The notes below the pieces were generated by a model. That model saw nothing but the letters and a program-made list of their open reading frames with translations, was not told where the DNA came from and made no database searches. Positions 33,640 through 45,356 of a stretch of 64,000 nt of DNA are shown in pieces (within the stretch, counting starts at the first letter, position 1; each line of letters opens with the position of its first letter). Where the stretch lies: contig JAPTYO010000023.1 of assembly GCA_036873135.1 (NCBI GenBank), positions 4,165,834 to 4,229,833 of the forward strand, written 5' to 3'. This DNA is from Clarkia xantiana subsp. parviflora (taxonomy: Eukaryota; Streptophyta; Magnoliopsida; Myrtales; Onagraceae). The position numbers were made by a program, and so were the translations under genes.

Positions 33640-34265
33640 CGGAATCGGTAAGCGGGACTGCTACAGTATGCTCTCGCAAGTCGCCCATCAACGACAAGTA
33701 GGACTGTTACAGTCTGTTCCTACAAGTCAACCCCACGGCAAGCGAGACTGTTACAGTCTGCTCTCGCAAGTCACCCATCAAGGACGAGTAGGACTGTTAT
33801 AGTCTGTTCCTACAAGTCAACACCGTGACAAGCGAGACTGTTACAGTCTGCTCTCGCAAGTCACCCATCAAGGACGAGTAGGACTGTTACAGTCCGTTCC
33901 TACAAGTCAACCTCACGGAAAGTGGGACTGTTACAGTCTGCTCTCGCAAGTCGCCCATCAACGACAAGTAGGACTGTTACAGTCTATTCCTACAAGTCAA
34001 CCCCACGGCAAGCGAGACTGTTACAGTCTGATCTCGCAAGTCACCCATCAAGGACGAGTAGGACTGTTATAGTCTGTTTCTACAAGTCAACACCATGACA
34101 AGCGAGACTGTTACAGTCTGCTCTCGCAAGTCACCCATCAAGGACGAGTAGGACTGTTACAGTCCGTTCCTACAAGTCAACCTCACGGAAAGTGGGACTG
34201 TTACAGTCTGCTCTCGCATGTCACCCATCAATGACGAGTAGGACTGTTACAGTCTGTTCCTACAA
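33640..34265 (+). repeat. 90-bp tandem array with 270-bp higher-order period
   Basis: About seven units of roughly 90 bp, each made of two related halves beginning GACTGTTACAGTCTG. Unit-specific variants recur every third unit: CCTCACGGAAAGTGGG at 33911 and 34181, CACCGTGACAAG/CACCATGACAAG at 33822 and 34092. This gives a 270-bp higher-order repeat. GACTGTTACAGTC is itself a short inverted repeat. Confidence 0.88.
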
Positions 34266-34339
34266 GTGAAACCTCATTGTCGCACCATCGCAGGCACCGC
34301 CATCAAAGACGTGCATTCTCATCGTCGCCCCAGCACCAC

Positions 34340-35085
34340 TGACAATCGGAACCTGTGGTCATCCAGCATTCCGAGAGTCACAATCCGACGAACGGAGCCT
34401 TTGGGTGTTCATCACCGCAAGTCACCACCGACAATCGGAACCTGTGGTCATCCAACATTCCGAGAGTCACAACCCGATGAACGGAGCCTTTAGGTGTTAA
34501 GCTCCGCAAGTCACCACCGACAATCGGAACCTGTGGTCATCCAGCTTTCCAGAGTCACAACCCGACGAACGGAGCCTTTAGGTGTTCAACCTCCGCAAGT
34601 CATCACCGACAATCGAGATTTGTAGTCATCCAGCTTTCGAGAGTCACAACACGACGAACGGAGCCTTTAGGTGTTCAGCCTCCGCAAGTCACCACCGACA
34701 ATCGAAACCTGTAGTCATCCAACTTTCGAGAGTCACAACCCGACGAACGGAGCCTTTAGGTGTTCAGCCTCCACAAGTCACCACCGAAAATCAGGACCTG
34801 TAGTTATCCAGCTTTCTGAGAGTCAGAACCCGACGAACGGAGCCTTTAGGTGCTCGGCCTCCGCAAGTCACTACCGTCAATCAGGACATGCAGTTATCCA
34901 ACTTCTTGAGAGTCACAACCCGACGAACGGAGCCTTTAGATGCTCAGCCTCCGCAACTCACCACCGACAATTGAGACCTGTAGTCATCCAGCTTTCTGAG
35001 AGTCAAAACCAGATGAACGGAGCTTTAGAGTATTCAGCCTTTGCAAGTCACCGCCAACGATCGAAAACTATAGGTGTCTAGCTTC
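34340..35085 (+). repeat. Second tandem array, about 89-bp period
   Basis: Eight units containing ACGAACGGAGCCTTTAGGTG, at about 34392, 34480, 34569, 34658, 34747, 34835, 34925 and 35014. The unit is unrelated to the preceding array though of almost equal length. The open frames at 34582-35081 are products of the repeat. Confidence 0.88.
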
Positions 35086-35214
35086 CGAAAGTTGTATATG
35101 TTTATTTTGATGCAATGTAATTAGTTTAGCCGGGAAGACCCAAAATCAGTTGTTTGTGTTTGAACATACGTTCATTGGACCACATCCACGAAGGCATGCT
35201 CAAAGAGGGGCAAC

Positions 35215-36762
35215 TGTAAACACCTGATTTTGGACCGATTCGAAAATATCGTGACACGTGGAACTGAAGATCGAGTCACGAGACTTGGCACGCGTGAAGC
35301 ATTCATGGACTCGACATCTCTGAAATACATATTTTCAATATGGGTCTTAAAACGAAGTTTGAAAAATCACGAACACAATGCAACTGACCGTGGATCGATC
35401 GGACATCGTGACAAGAAGTTATGACGCAAAAACGAAATGTGAAAAAATATGATATATACATGCATTCATATGTATGTATGTGTTGTTTATCTTCGTGCAG
35501 AGAATGGAAGAAGATATCTCTTCCTCATCATCACATGTGGACCTCATGGGAGAAGAAAGTCTTCCTTCCTGCACACTTCCTCTGCAAACACGCAAGCCTC
35601 CATGACTATCTACTTGAATTATTGCTCCTAGTTGCGAGATTACTCTCAGACACTTCAAGGTTTTTTTCCCTATAAATAGAAGTCATTCAACTGCATTTGG
35701 AGGACACCAACATTCGACAAAGAAAGGAAAATTTAGAGAGTGAGAGTTAGCTTCGCGAGAGCAATAGTGAGAGTAGTATAATTTCTTATCTAGGTTCCAC
35801 TTATCACGACATTTTACCCGGAAACAACCTATGTAAGTACTGCTTGATCAAAAGTTGTATTTACATTCCAAGTATAAATAAAGTGCAAGTTGATTAAAAT
35901 CTCATCGCTTCCAATGTAGCGTTTTATTTATTTTCGATTCCTTTATTTTTTGCAATATATATATAAATGTGTGTATTTTATTATCTATAAATTTTACATA
36001 TATATGTGTATTTCTACTATATATAAGTCTTATATATGTTCATATCACTTATTTGTCATATTTACATTATCTATAAGTTGTATATATGTTCATATTACTT
36101 ATTTATCTCATAACTTTGCTAAGTGTTACAAATCAGTCCAGAAAGCTCAGGGTCCATTTTAACATATTTAAAAACTATTTTCAGTTTAACCCTGAACTTT
36201 GCTGATTGTTACATTTCAGCCAATGAACTTTTCTGGCATCCCAAAACTTTGCTAATTGTTACAAATCAGTCCAGAGAAGTTTAGTGACCACTTTAACACA
36301 TTTTAAAAGTTGTTATCAAATTAAGCCCCATAATTTCGATAATTGCAATTCAGCCCTTGGACTTTTTGATAATTGCGATCATGTCCTGATTTTCTTGAAA
36401 ATTGCAATTTAGGCCATGGTGTTTTACAAAGTGGGTATTTTAGTGAAAACTAAACAAGTCAAGACAAGCCAAAGTACCGAAAGGGCGGATTTTTAGCTTG
36501 CGAGCTTTTAAAACGTAATCAAACCCCCGAACCCGAATCTCTGGACGCAGACTATTCAAAGCCCTAAGATGTCAGTATCATGTACACTAGGCAACTCTAG
36601 GATTCCGATTAGCCTTTAATTAATCGGTGGCGACTCTTTCTATTTTTCCCGGTTCGGTTGATTTTTCCGTATTCGACCGAACCCGCCGTTCGCCGATCCA
36701 TAAAAATATTTTCCAAAATTCGCTCTATTTCCGAGAGCGTTGGCCGGATCCGACGTGCAACA
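35215..36762 (+). repeat. 3' LTR of the Tat element
   Basis: Same 1548-bp length as the 5' LTR. About 14 substitutions were counted by eye, many of them C/T, such as GACACGTGG versus GACATGTGG near the start. Confidence 0.93.
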
Positions 36763-37143
36763 GCGAATATAACTTATTTCGGCAGAAACGAAGTTTCGAG
36801 TGAGTTGAAAAACAAAAAATTAAATTAAACAAGGGGTTCACGAGAAAAATGGTGGCTTAGAAGTAGAAACGGAGTTCCGTGTGGGTGACACGTGGTCACC
36901 CACACTTAGCGGCACGGAAACAGCGGGACGGAGCGAGGGCGGCGCGAGGCCACCGGCGTAGCGGTTCGTTGCCGTGGCGGCAATAATTCACAGTCGATCG
37001 GCCTTCTTGTTCAGTCTAAAATTACTTGGTGACTAAGTTATCTTGGTCACCTCTACCAAAACTACTGTTTTCGAAACCCCAATTCCAAAATCAAATAATC
37101 AATCACAAATCGTAAGCACAACATATACTAGTTCTAATACCAC
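36763..37143 (-). other. Leader of a minus-strand Copia element, with degenerate PBS
   Basis: On the minus strand TGGTATTAGAAC (ending about 37142) differs at two positions from the Copia primer site and directly follows the LTR at 37144-37977. The rest is GC-rich near 36900-36970 and has no confirmed coding sequence. Confidence 0.45.
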
Positions 37144-37977
37144 TGTGGGAAATAATGGACAATCACAAACAACACGATGAGTAGACTAAATATATCAACC
37201 GATCGTGGCGAGTATATCCTCACAGGTTCTTGGCTCGAAGAAGTGGCCCACACGCGTAGTTGATCTATACGCTCTTCAATCTTCGACTCATTCGCTCCCA
37301 AGAGTTTTCAACGACGTTGCTTTGCGCTTCGCCGACCGGGGTCCCAAAATCTTGCTCAACACGGAAATGAGGGATCTAAGCTCCACGAACTAAACCTCAT
37401 AGATATGAAGAAGTATACTAGAGGTCCTAGGTAGGTTTTCTCTCAACTCTCTATTAGTGGTATGAATGATTAATTGCACGATGATGATAGAGTTATATGT
37501 GGTTCTGTCGAAACATAAGGTATATATATAGGGGGAGGACGTGATTGTCTCCAAGATATATATTTATCACTATTGGTAACAATATATATTAATTCCCTTA
37601 TATATAAATATATAATCACCAATAATTATATATATGATTCATATAATAGAATATGATATATATAATTATCCTTAAAAAATTATATATATAATTACCATAT
37701 ATATCTCTAGGTTTACTAAATATATCTATACCCCATTAAATATGGAAGTTAACCTCCAAGTAATTCTTCTAGGTCGGCCGAAAGCACCAAGTGATCTGAG
37801 CAAGCCCAATATGAACACTTACCGTAGTTAATTTGGCACCACCAAATAGATTAGGGTTAATTTATTTAATTAAGCTACACATCAATTGTGTTTGGTTAAT
37901 GGGCTACCATGAAGAGCGGACCAATCAGCCCAATTGCGAACAGTTCACACTGCCCCATACCAATTGGGTGCTAACAA
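37144..37977 (-). repeat. LTR of a minus-strand Copia element
   Basis: Bounded by TGTGGGAAATAATGG and GGGTGCTAACA. It carries TATA-like CTATATATATA on the minus strand near 37525-37540. It is followed (minus sense) by a PBS-like site, so it is a 5' LTR. No second LTR was found. It separates the first LINE fragment from whatever lay upstream. Confidence 0.6.
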
Positions 37978-38240
37978 ATCACTGGGCGTAGATGGTTTCC
38001 CCCGAGATTCTATCAACATTGTTAGAGTACATTCAGTAAAAATGTGAAGGAAGGTGTACTAAGTTTCTTTATATTGGATCACATGCTCCAAGAGATCAAC
38101 AAAATTTTCCTTGTGTTGATCCCAAAGGTGGAATACCCTTATTCGCTAAATGACTGACGACCAATCAGCTTGTGCAACACGGTTACAAAGTAATTTTCAA
38201 TATCATTTGTAATCGTCTGAAGCTCATCATGTCTCGTATT
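37978..38240 (+). pseudogene. L1-type LINE reverse transcriptase, piece 1 of 4
   Basis: With small shifts it reads GVDGFPPRFYQH, VLSFFILDHMLQEINKI and FLVLIPKVEYPYSLND, then RPISLCNTVTK and RLKLIMSRI. This is the N-terminal part (fingers region) of a plant non-LTR retrotransposon RT. The text continues at 48254 after a 10-kb LTR element. The endonuclease region is not present in the window. Confidence 0.88.
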
Positions 38241-39267
38241 TGATGGATATACGCCCAATTTGAACCCGTTGACTTCCGAATCGTTTTATTTTTATCACCC
38301 CGATAATGATTGTAAATCGAAACTTCAACCCGAACACTCCGCGAGAACACCAACGGCCCGGACGAGGCCGAAGCGCTCGTCCGGCCGAGTCAAACTCACC
38401 TAGGTGAGGTTGGGTGGCCACACCCGACCTCCCCTAGGGGAGATCGGGTGGACCAACCCGATCTCTCCTAGGAGAGATCGGGTCCACCAACCCGATCTCT
38501 CCTAGGAGAGATCGGGTCGGCCAACCCGATCTCCCCTAGGGGGGATAGGGTTGGCCAACCCTATCCCCCCTAGGAGGGGTTGGGTGACCTCACCCAACCC
38601 CTACCCTTGGGGGTCGGATTTTCCTCCCCCCAAGGGCCCCGGCACCATTTTTTGGACTCCCATACTCGGTTTATTCCGCTTACCTTCTCCGTATCCTAAG
38701 GTCTTAATTATGTGTTTAAAGGTTAATTAATTGTGTTTAAGGGTTAACGATGTCATTAAGCCACCTTAATGACACCGTTGCCTATAAATACCCCATCTCC
38801 ACTATTCATTTGAGGATCTTGGCAAGTTGCACAATTTTGCTCTGACATCTCTCTAGCTTTATCTCTCTAAAACCGTACTGACTTAGGCATCGGAGAGGGT
38901 TCATCAGGCACCACCCCCCCCCCCCCCCCCTCTGTGCCTGGTATTGCCCCTCTTGCAGGGTGGCAAGGAGAAGAGAGCCAAGGAAGCAGAAGAGCATAGA
39001 ACAGTAGGACAAGCTCCAGGGGGTAAGAAGTACAAGCCTCAGGGGGTCAGAAGGGTCAGAAGGAGAGAAGGAAAGGAGGGCAGAAGGAGAGAAGGAAAGG
39101 AGATCAGAAGGAGAGAAGAGAAGGACATATACCAGAACGACTACCCCAAGGGAGCAGAAGGGCATGGATCAGAACGACTAGTCCTAGGAACACTGAACCC
39201 GACATTTCATTAGTGGGAGATAAATTCTGGATTGACGACCCGTTGACCTAGACTTTATAACCTAACA
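38241..39267 (+). repeat. 5' LTR of the decayed Retand-like element
   Basis: From TGATGGATATACGCCC to TATAACCTAACA, with TATA box CTATAAATA at 38782-38790. It holds six CCTAGG-centred palindromes, a run of about 19 C near 38911 and a purine-rich AAGGAGAGAAGGAAAGGAG repeat downstream of the TATA box. It differs from the 3' LTR by about six substitutions, loss of one palindrome unit and the C-run length. Confidence 0.9.
38395..38640. repeat. Array of CCTAGG-centred palindromes in the LTR U3
   Basis: Six adjacent near-perfect palindromes of about 28-34 bp, such as CCCGATCTCTCCTAGGAGAG with its mirror half, are separated by short CCACCA/CGGCCA spacers. The last hairpin pair (CCCTTGGGGG...CCCCCAAGGG) has a different centre. 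The 3' LTR has the same array (about 47430-47628) with five CCTAGG-type centres, one mutated to CCTAAG. Confidence 0.88.
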
Positions 39268-39318
39268 CTTGGCGCCGTCCGTGGGCTTCGAACAGAAAGC
39301 CTGGCAATAACAAGAGCG

Positions 39319-41403
39319 ATGACGAACAACTTAGTATCTAGGCATCACCGCCCACCTGGGGGCAATAGGCGAGGGAGACAGCCTATACCTCCAGCAAGGC
39401 AGCCTAACCCAGAGAAACAGCCTGCACACCAGAGCCTCAGGTAGCCCCACAGGCACCCCAGCCTAACAAGCAGGGAGGAGGCTTCCACAGCTCCAACTCC
39501 ATTGACTAGGAAGCCACAGGGACAGGGGGGCAACAAGGAGTGCCATCCCAATACACGACACCTCCACAGGGGTACTACTATGAGGCACAACCTCAAGGGT
39601 ATCCATATGGAATACTGACCCAAAGGAATAACAACCGCGCCCACACAACATACACACAGGGAGCGCCTCGGACGAGCTACTAGCTTACAGAGAGACCCTA
39701 AGGAATAGGCAGGAAAGGCAACACCGACAGGAAGGAGAAGAAGCTCATGAAGAGGAGCAAATCCCAACGAAAGAACGCCACTCGCACCCTCGAACAGGGC
39801 AGCGAGGAGAACAAAGGAGAAACAACCAAAGGCCACAACCAGAGGGAAGGCAGCAATCTGTGCCTCCAAGGCAGCAACAGACACAACAGGATGCCAGGGC
39901 ATACACCCCTCTAGGGGCAGATAGACAGGCAAGACTTCCAAGGAGGCATGAATTCAACCAAGTACCCCCAACAGGGACATACACCGCACTAAGGGAGGAC
40001 ATACATGCCAGACCAACAAGGATATAGGAGTTCCAACATCTACCCTGGCAATGTACACATACAGTCCGTATCACCACAAACATGACCAAGGGACATACCA
40101 AGGAAAGCTCAAAGGGAGGGACATAGTCCCAACAACACAACAAGGCAACCACCTACCCATGATACAGCACGACAGGTCTAAACCCCTCATGCATTACAAC
40201 CCTTGGCACACATCCCCCTAGGACAGGGGAGCAGTCAAAAAGACAAGAATTTGAACAGGGGACTCATAGAGTACCACACCATGTTAGTACATAGCTACTA
40301 CAATGGGAAGTCTCATGAAGAGACATAGTGAAGTGAGATCACACATAGCATACATGAAGGATACACCTCCACCTAGTCCGCCTTGCAAGGATGCGACCTT
40401 ATATTCCTCAAGTGGAAGGAATACACACAGACTACTGGAGGAAGACAGCTACATTACCAAGGAAGCAAGGGGTATCAACACCCCACACTCATATCCTTCC
40501 CATATCCTCTTATTTAATTTAACTGCATAACAAGTCAACTCCCTAAAAGGGGTAAATTTTGATACTTGAAATCAACATGTTTTCCAAGAATGACCATACC
40601 GGACGCCTTCGGGCTTCATGATATATATATACACAGGTGGACTACTAGAAGATTCCATAAAACGCCGCCGCCATCCAAGAGATACACAAGGAACAGATTT
40701 CTCAATCTCAAAAGGCACCCATAAGGTCAAGTTTCTTGGAAAGATCACAAGATGGAAGGCTCACTTACAAAAATAAGTTGAGCACTCCCAACATCCTATA
40801 GAGGAACTACCATGAAGGTCACAAAGGATTACCCCTACTATAACCTTCCACTAAGCATCCTAGGGCCAAGTCCGTCAAAGGATCCCATCAGGCATTGGTA
40901 TGCAAGGAGGGCACCAGTCACAACATGCCCTCCCCACAAACGCCCATTAGCATGAGAGGTGGTAGCTCGAACACACCCCTCCAAAAATGGAGGAAAACAT
41001 ATCACATGGGCAACGCCCACCATCAGAGACAAACACCTCCAGCGGATTTTTATGATTTCACCTAGTAAGCTCATCCCAGGTAATGGAATACACTTCCATC
41101 AAAAACGCTCAAGGACACCAAGCCTAGCAAAGGAAGAATGGTGACACCATCATCAAGCTTTTAAAAAGGGATATGGAAAACATAGTATTTCCACACAATG
41201 ATATATTAGTCATAAGAGAGGGAATCACCAACTTTGACATGAAGAGAACCATAGTGCATGAAGGGAGTCCGTCTGACATCTACCATGACCAACCATTGAT
41301 GATACTAGAGAAGAGTCAGGCATACCTAATACCAAAGGACCCTCTACTAGTAAAGGTGGTCAGAACATCAACACACCCATTAGGGACACGGCACTGCAAA
41401 TGA
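39319..41403 (+). pseudogene. Gag and protease of the decayed Retand-like element
   Basis: An ATG 52 bp after the LTR begins a Pro/Gln/Arg-rich frame (MTNNLVSRHHRPPGGNRRGR) with several stops, which resembles the start of Tat gag. Around 41185-41400 the + strand encodes NDILVIREGITNFDM, TIVHEGSPSDI and THPLGT. This matches the retropepsin segment, but the catalytic Asp-Ser/Gly-Gly is replaced (VHEGS). Between and after these blocks the sequence is stop-rich. No protein can be made. Confidence 0.6.
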
Positions 41404-43240
41404 ACCAGGAATAAGGATGGAACAAATATCCTTACAAGTATCCTTACAAGTATCCTTGCATTTATCCTTGCAAAAATAAACTCCGTAGATAAAGAGATTA
41501 TCTAATAGATTACTATGTCTCTGTTCTCAAAATATGATCCTAACCCGGAGATCCTTGGACTCCGTGTTATATATGCAATGAATAACATGTTCATCAAAGA
41601 TAGGTACACGAAGATTCAAGACAGCGCCATAAAGATTAGGCGCATACCTCTACCAAGCACAACACATTGGAGTGTTCGTAAACACTCCTTCGCCATCTCA
41701 CAAGAAAGGAAGGCAACTAAGGATACAAGTCCTAATAGAATAAACATCGGTAGAAAATCCTGTCATTGAAGTCATGCACCAAGAGAGAAACTCTAAAGAT
41801 GCAAGATTAGCAAAAGAGATAGTGCAACAACTAGAGTATGAAAAAGGAGATACATCTCCTATCAAGAGCCCTAGGGCAGGATAATAGTTCTACAAGATCA
41901 ACCAAAGAAGAGCTCAAAAGCTTAGGGAGTAAGGTTTCAAGATCGACCTTCACACTAGATGCACGTCCCGATCAACCACCTTGTCTGCAAATGATAAGAC
42001 ATTTGACTATGGCATCCCACAATAGGAGAACCCCGATAAAAGGGGCACTAGAAAATTATCCCGCCTTTAAGGCCATACGCCGAATACATGATGAATGAAG
42101 GTTATGACAAAACAAAAAAGGAGGGACTTGTCAGCTCAACACACCTCAAACACGTATACGTACGCAATACAAATGCAGCCTCTAATGAAGCTATCCAGCA
42201 AGGAATAGCCAATACGGGGACAAACCCATGGAAAATCATGGAACGTCACCTGCAAACCTAGAGGAAGACATCCTTTTTAAGTTCAAGTCCTAATTCAAAG
42301 GAAGTCTATAATCAAGATTCAAGGTGGGAGGAGCATGACCAATGTGACATCCCTTAAAGGCATTGAAGAATACTCCAATGAGAAGGAAAAGGCAAACCAC
42401 ACTAAGTGCCACAACACTCCAAGAAGATTATCACAGCCCGGTCAGACCCCCCCCCCCCCCCCCCCCCCATGCACGAGCAAAGAGCATGGATTAGATTGAC
42501 TAGTCTGAAACACACCTACGAGATTCACAACTCAAGACACCATTCTATGAGAGAGCTTTTCAACCTAAAACGCAAAGAAGGGGGGGAAAGAATTTACAAG
42601 CACCCCTAGGATACAAACACTGCCGCATCCTGGTTATCAAGAGAATGAAAATCACCCCCACCCACCCAAAGCAAAAGCTCTCCACCCAACCTCTAAAGAT
42701 ACATCCGACAAAGACATTATCCAAACCACGCCTATGACTGAAACAAGCAAGCACGAGAAAGAGTAAATCCTACAAGGGACACTCATCGCATTCAAACAAG
42801 CAGACAAGGGAGCCCCGAGCATAAGAGGTACCCAACCAAGAAAATGAACGAGGGGCCTTCAGCGGCCAAATATGAAAGGCGGTATGACCACCAAGCAACT
42901 TGGGGGGCACCAAACGAATAAGTGCTTGGTAGTCCACCTAAGTGAAAAGAAGAGATTAGAGGCAGAAGATCACAAGAACATGCAATACCACTTCTCCTAG
43001 AAGAGGTCACATAAGAGGAAAACATCCTCAACCCCATGCACGAACTCGTCCTAAGTTGGCAACACACAAACATCGCCCTCGAAAGGTGATCTCCCACATT
43101 GAAGAAAAAGCGTGATAGCAGGCAATATCATAGAAGGAAAATTCAAGTAAAGACTCGAAAAGCATACCAAAAACGCACCATACATGAGAAGGGACACAAG
43201 ATAAGGTAATATTATGAGCCCTCCGGGAGCCAATCCCGCG
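41404..43240. other. Interior of the decayed element, no gene recognised
   Basis: Scattered short open frames without motifs on either strand. Contains a C-run of about 23 bases near 42449. RT and integrase motifs (YVDD, DNG) were searched for by eye and not found. Confidence 0.4.
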
Positions 43241-43244
43241 AACA

Positions 43245-44265
43245 CATTCGACGCCCCCAAGAGCGTATCTTGAGAGTAGTTCTAAAACTACGAACCTTGT
43301 GCCCTCCGGGAGCCTATCCCGCGAACAGATTCGACGCCCCCAAGAGCGTATCTTGAGAGTAGTTTTTATACTATGAACTTCGACGCCCCCAAGAGCGTAT
43401 CTTGAGAGTAGTTTTTATACTACGACCTTCGACGCCCCCAAGAGCGTATCTTGAGAGTAGTGTTCATACTACGACCTTCGACGCCCCCAATAGCGTATCT
43501 TGAGAGTAGTTCCAAAAACTACGAACTTCGACGCCCCCAGGAGCGTATCTTGAGAGTAGTGTTCATACTACGACCTTCGACGCCCCCAAGAGCGTATCTT
43601 GAGAGTAGTTTCTATACTACGACCTTCGACGCACCAAGAGCGTATCTTGAGAGTGGTTTCCAAAAACTACGAATTTCGACGCCCCCAGGAGCGTATCTTG
43701 AGGTAGATTTGCAACCTACCAGATTCGACGCCCCCAAGAGCGTATCTTGAGGTAGAAAAAACACTACCAGATTCGACGCCCCCAAGAGCGTATCTTGAGG
43801 TAGATTTCAAACTACCAGTTTCGACGCCAACCAGGAGCGTATCTTTGGTCTAACTTGTGCCCTCCGGGAGCCTATCCTGTGAAACGTTAAGTGCCCTCCG
43901 AGATCCTGTCTCGTGAACAGTTTTCGACGCCAACCAGGAGCGTATCTTTGGTCTAACTTGTGCCCTCCAGGAGCCTATCCTGTGAAACGTTAAGTGCCCT
44001 CCGAGAGCCTGTCTCGTGAACAGTTTTCGACGCCAACCAGGAGCGTATCTTTGGTCTAACTTGTGCCCTCCGGGAGCCTATCCTGTGAAACGTTAAGTGC
44101 CCTCCGAGAGCCTGTCTCGTGAACAGTTTTCGACGCCAACCAGGAGCGTATCTTTGGTCTAACTTGCGCCCTCCTGGAGCCTATCCTGTGAAACGTTAAG
44201 TGCCCTCCGAGAGCCTGTCTCGTGAACAGATTCGACGCCCACCAAGAGCGTATCTTTGGTCTAAC
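43245..44265 (+). repeat. Tandem arrays with TTCGACGCCCCCAAGAGCG core
   Basis: About a dozen copies of a 45-60 bp unit with core TTCGACGCCCCCAAGAGCG and CTTGAGAGTAG run from 43245 to about 43830. They turn into four copies of a roughly 103-bp unit that combines CGACGCCAACCAGGAGCG with GCCCTCCGGGAGCCTATCC (to 44265). The array lies between the former pol and the antisense ORF. Confidence 0.85.
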
Positions 44266-44834
44266 AGTACCATGTATACCATTTAAAGGGTATCAGAAGA
44301 GATCATCGCACCATACTGAGAAGGATTCCATGAGAAAACAATTGCAAAGTAAAGTTGTATAAAGAACACATAATGTTTTTTCTTGATGAGATAGCAGGTA
44401 TGATGTGAAGAAAAGCACAAAAGAAAGATAAGGAAAGGAAAGCATATACAAAGGAGAAGTCCATGACCAAAGGATCATACACAGAAGCACAAGAGGTTAT
44501 CAGGAAAAGTAGCGAGTTATCCTACCATCCATAGCACAAGTCAAGAGAAGTATCTCAAAGGAACCCAACACCACCAAGGATGATAGCAAAGACATGAAAT
44601 CCAAAGTTCAAGGCTCTCAAAATAAACTCGACCCATCAAAAAGAGAATTGCCTTACAAGTCGCACAAATCAACCTCCGACAAACGTTATTGTCTTGCATG
44701 TCGCCCTCGCGTGACCTATGCTCGTATCAGACTTGAACATCGTCAAGCACAACTCATGAAGGAGACATCTGTGGCAACTATAGCAATGAAGGCTCTCCAA
44801 TGAGAAAGGAATACTAAAGCACAACTCCATACAT

Positions 44835-45050
44835 CGTGATGTGGCTATCATGTTCACATACACTGAAGTGGCTATCATGACCACATATCTTGAAGTGGCT
44901 ATCACGTCCACATACCTTGAAATGACTATCATGTCCACATACCCTGAACTGGCTATCATGTCCACACACTACAGAAGGGTTATCACTCCGACACATCACG
45001 AAGTGGCTATCACGTCCACATACCCCGAAGTGATTATCATGGCAGCACAT
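44835..45050 (+). repeat. 27-bp tandem repeats
   Basis: About eight copies of GTGGCTATCATGTCCACATA-type units, each roughly 27 bp. They give repeating peptides in every frame and explain the open frames on both strands here. Confidence 0.8.
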
Positions 45051-45356
45051 CATAAAACATCTGTCAAAGACATGCATTGTAAAGACACCATCCCGACCAC
45101 GAACATCAAAAGGCTACGCCTAGCCTTAGGAGGAGGTTCAAGAAAAAGGGAGAAACAACACTCTTCATACGCTCATCAAAGGTAGGCACTTATATTTCAA
45201 CCCACTGGGGGATACTAGGTAGGAGACGTCCTCATTATGAAGACAACCTCCATATCTCATGAAATCAACCATGAAGCAAAGAATCACCACAAGCACTATT
45301 GAGGGCATATAACAAAACGATCCACACAACGATCACAACTACGATACTAGTAGAGG

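Larger units (their letters stand above)
26978..36762 (+). mobile_element. Ty3/Gypsy Tat-lineage element with near-identical LTRs and a dead interior
   Basis: A complete insertion of 9785 bp. The 1548-bp LTRs differ at about 14 positions by eye. GCGAA flanks both sides (26973-26977, 36763-36767). The primer site begins at 28529, and the purine tract AAAGAGGGGCAAC precedes the 3' LTR. The 6.7 kb interior has no long open frame; only a shattered Tat-type integrase and Pol C terminus remain (31440-32246), flanked by tandem arrays. Young LTRs around ruined coding DNA suggest it moved using proteins from another element. Confidence 0.92.

Noticed and set aside
33640..34265. CRISPR-like array (regular ~90-bp repeats)
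   Set aside because: Repeats are contiguous with no unique spacers and lie in the 3' region of a plant Gypsy element; CRISPR arrays do not occur in plant nuclear genomes.
39345..39941. 198-codon minus-strand frame inside the decayed Retand-like element
   Set aside because: It is antisense to the Pro/Gln-rich gag and its hydrophobic Leu/Val/Cys-rich composition is what the reverse complement of CAG/CCA-rich codons gives; no start context or splice signals.
42447..42471. Long C-run (also near 38911 and 1561) as a regulatory or G-quadruplex signal
   Set aside because: Simple homopolymers whose lengths vary between the two LTRs; more likely slippage or assembly error than a conserved signal.
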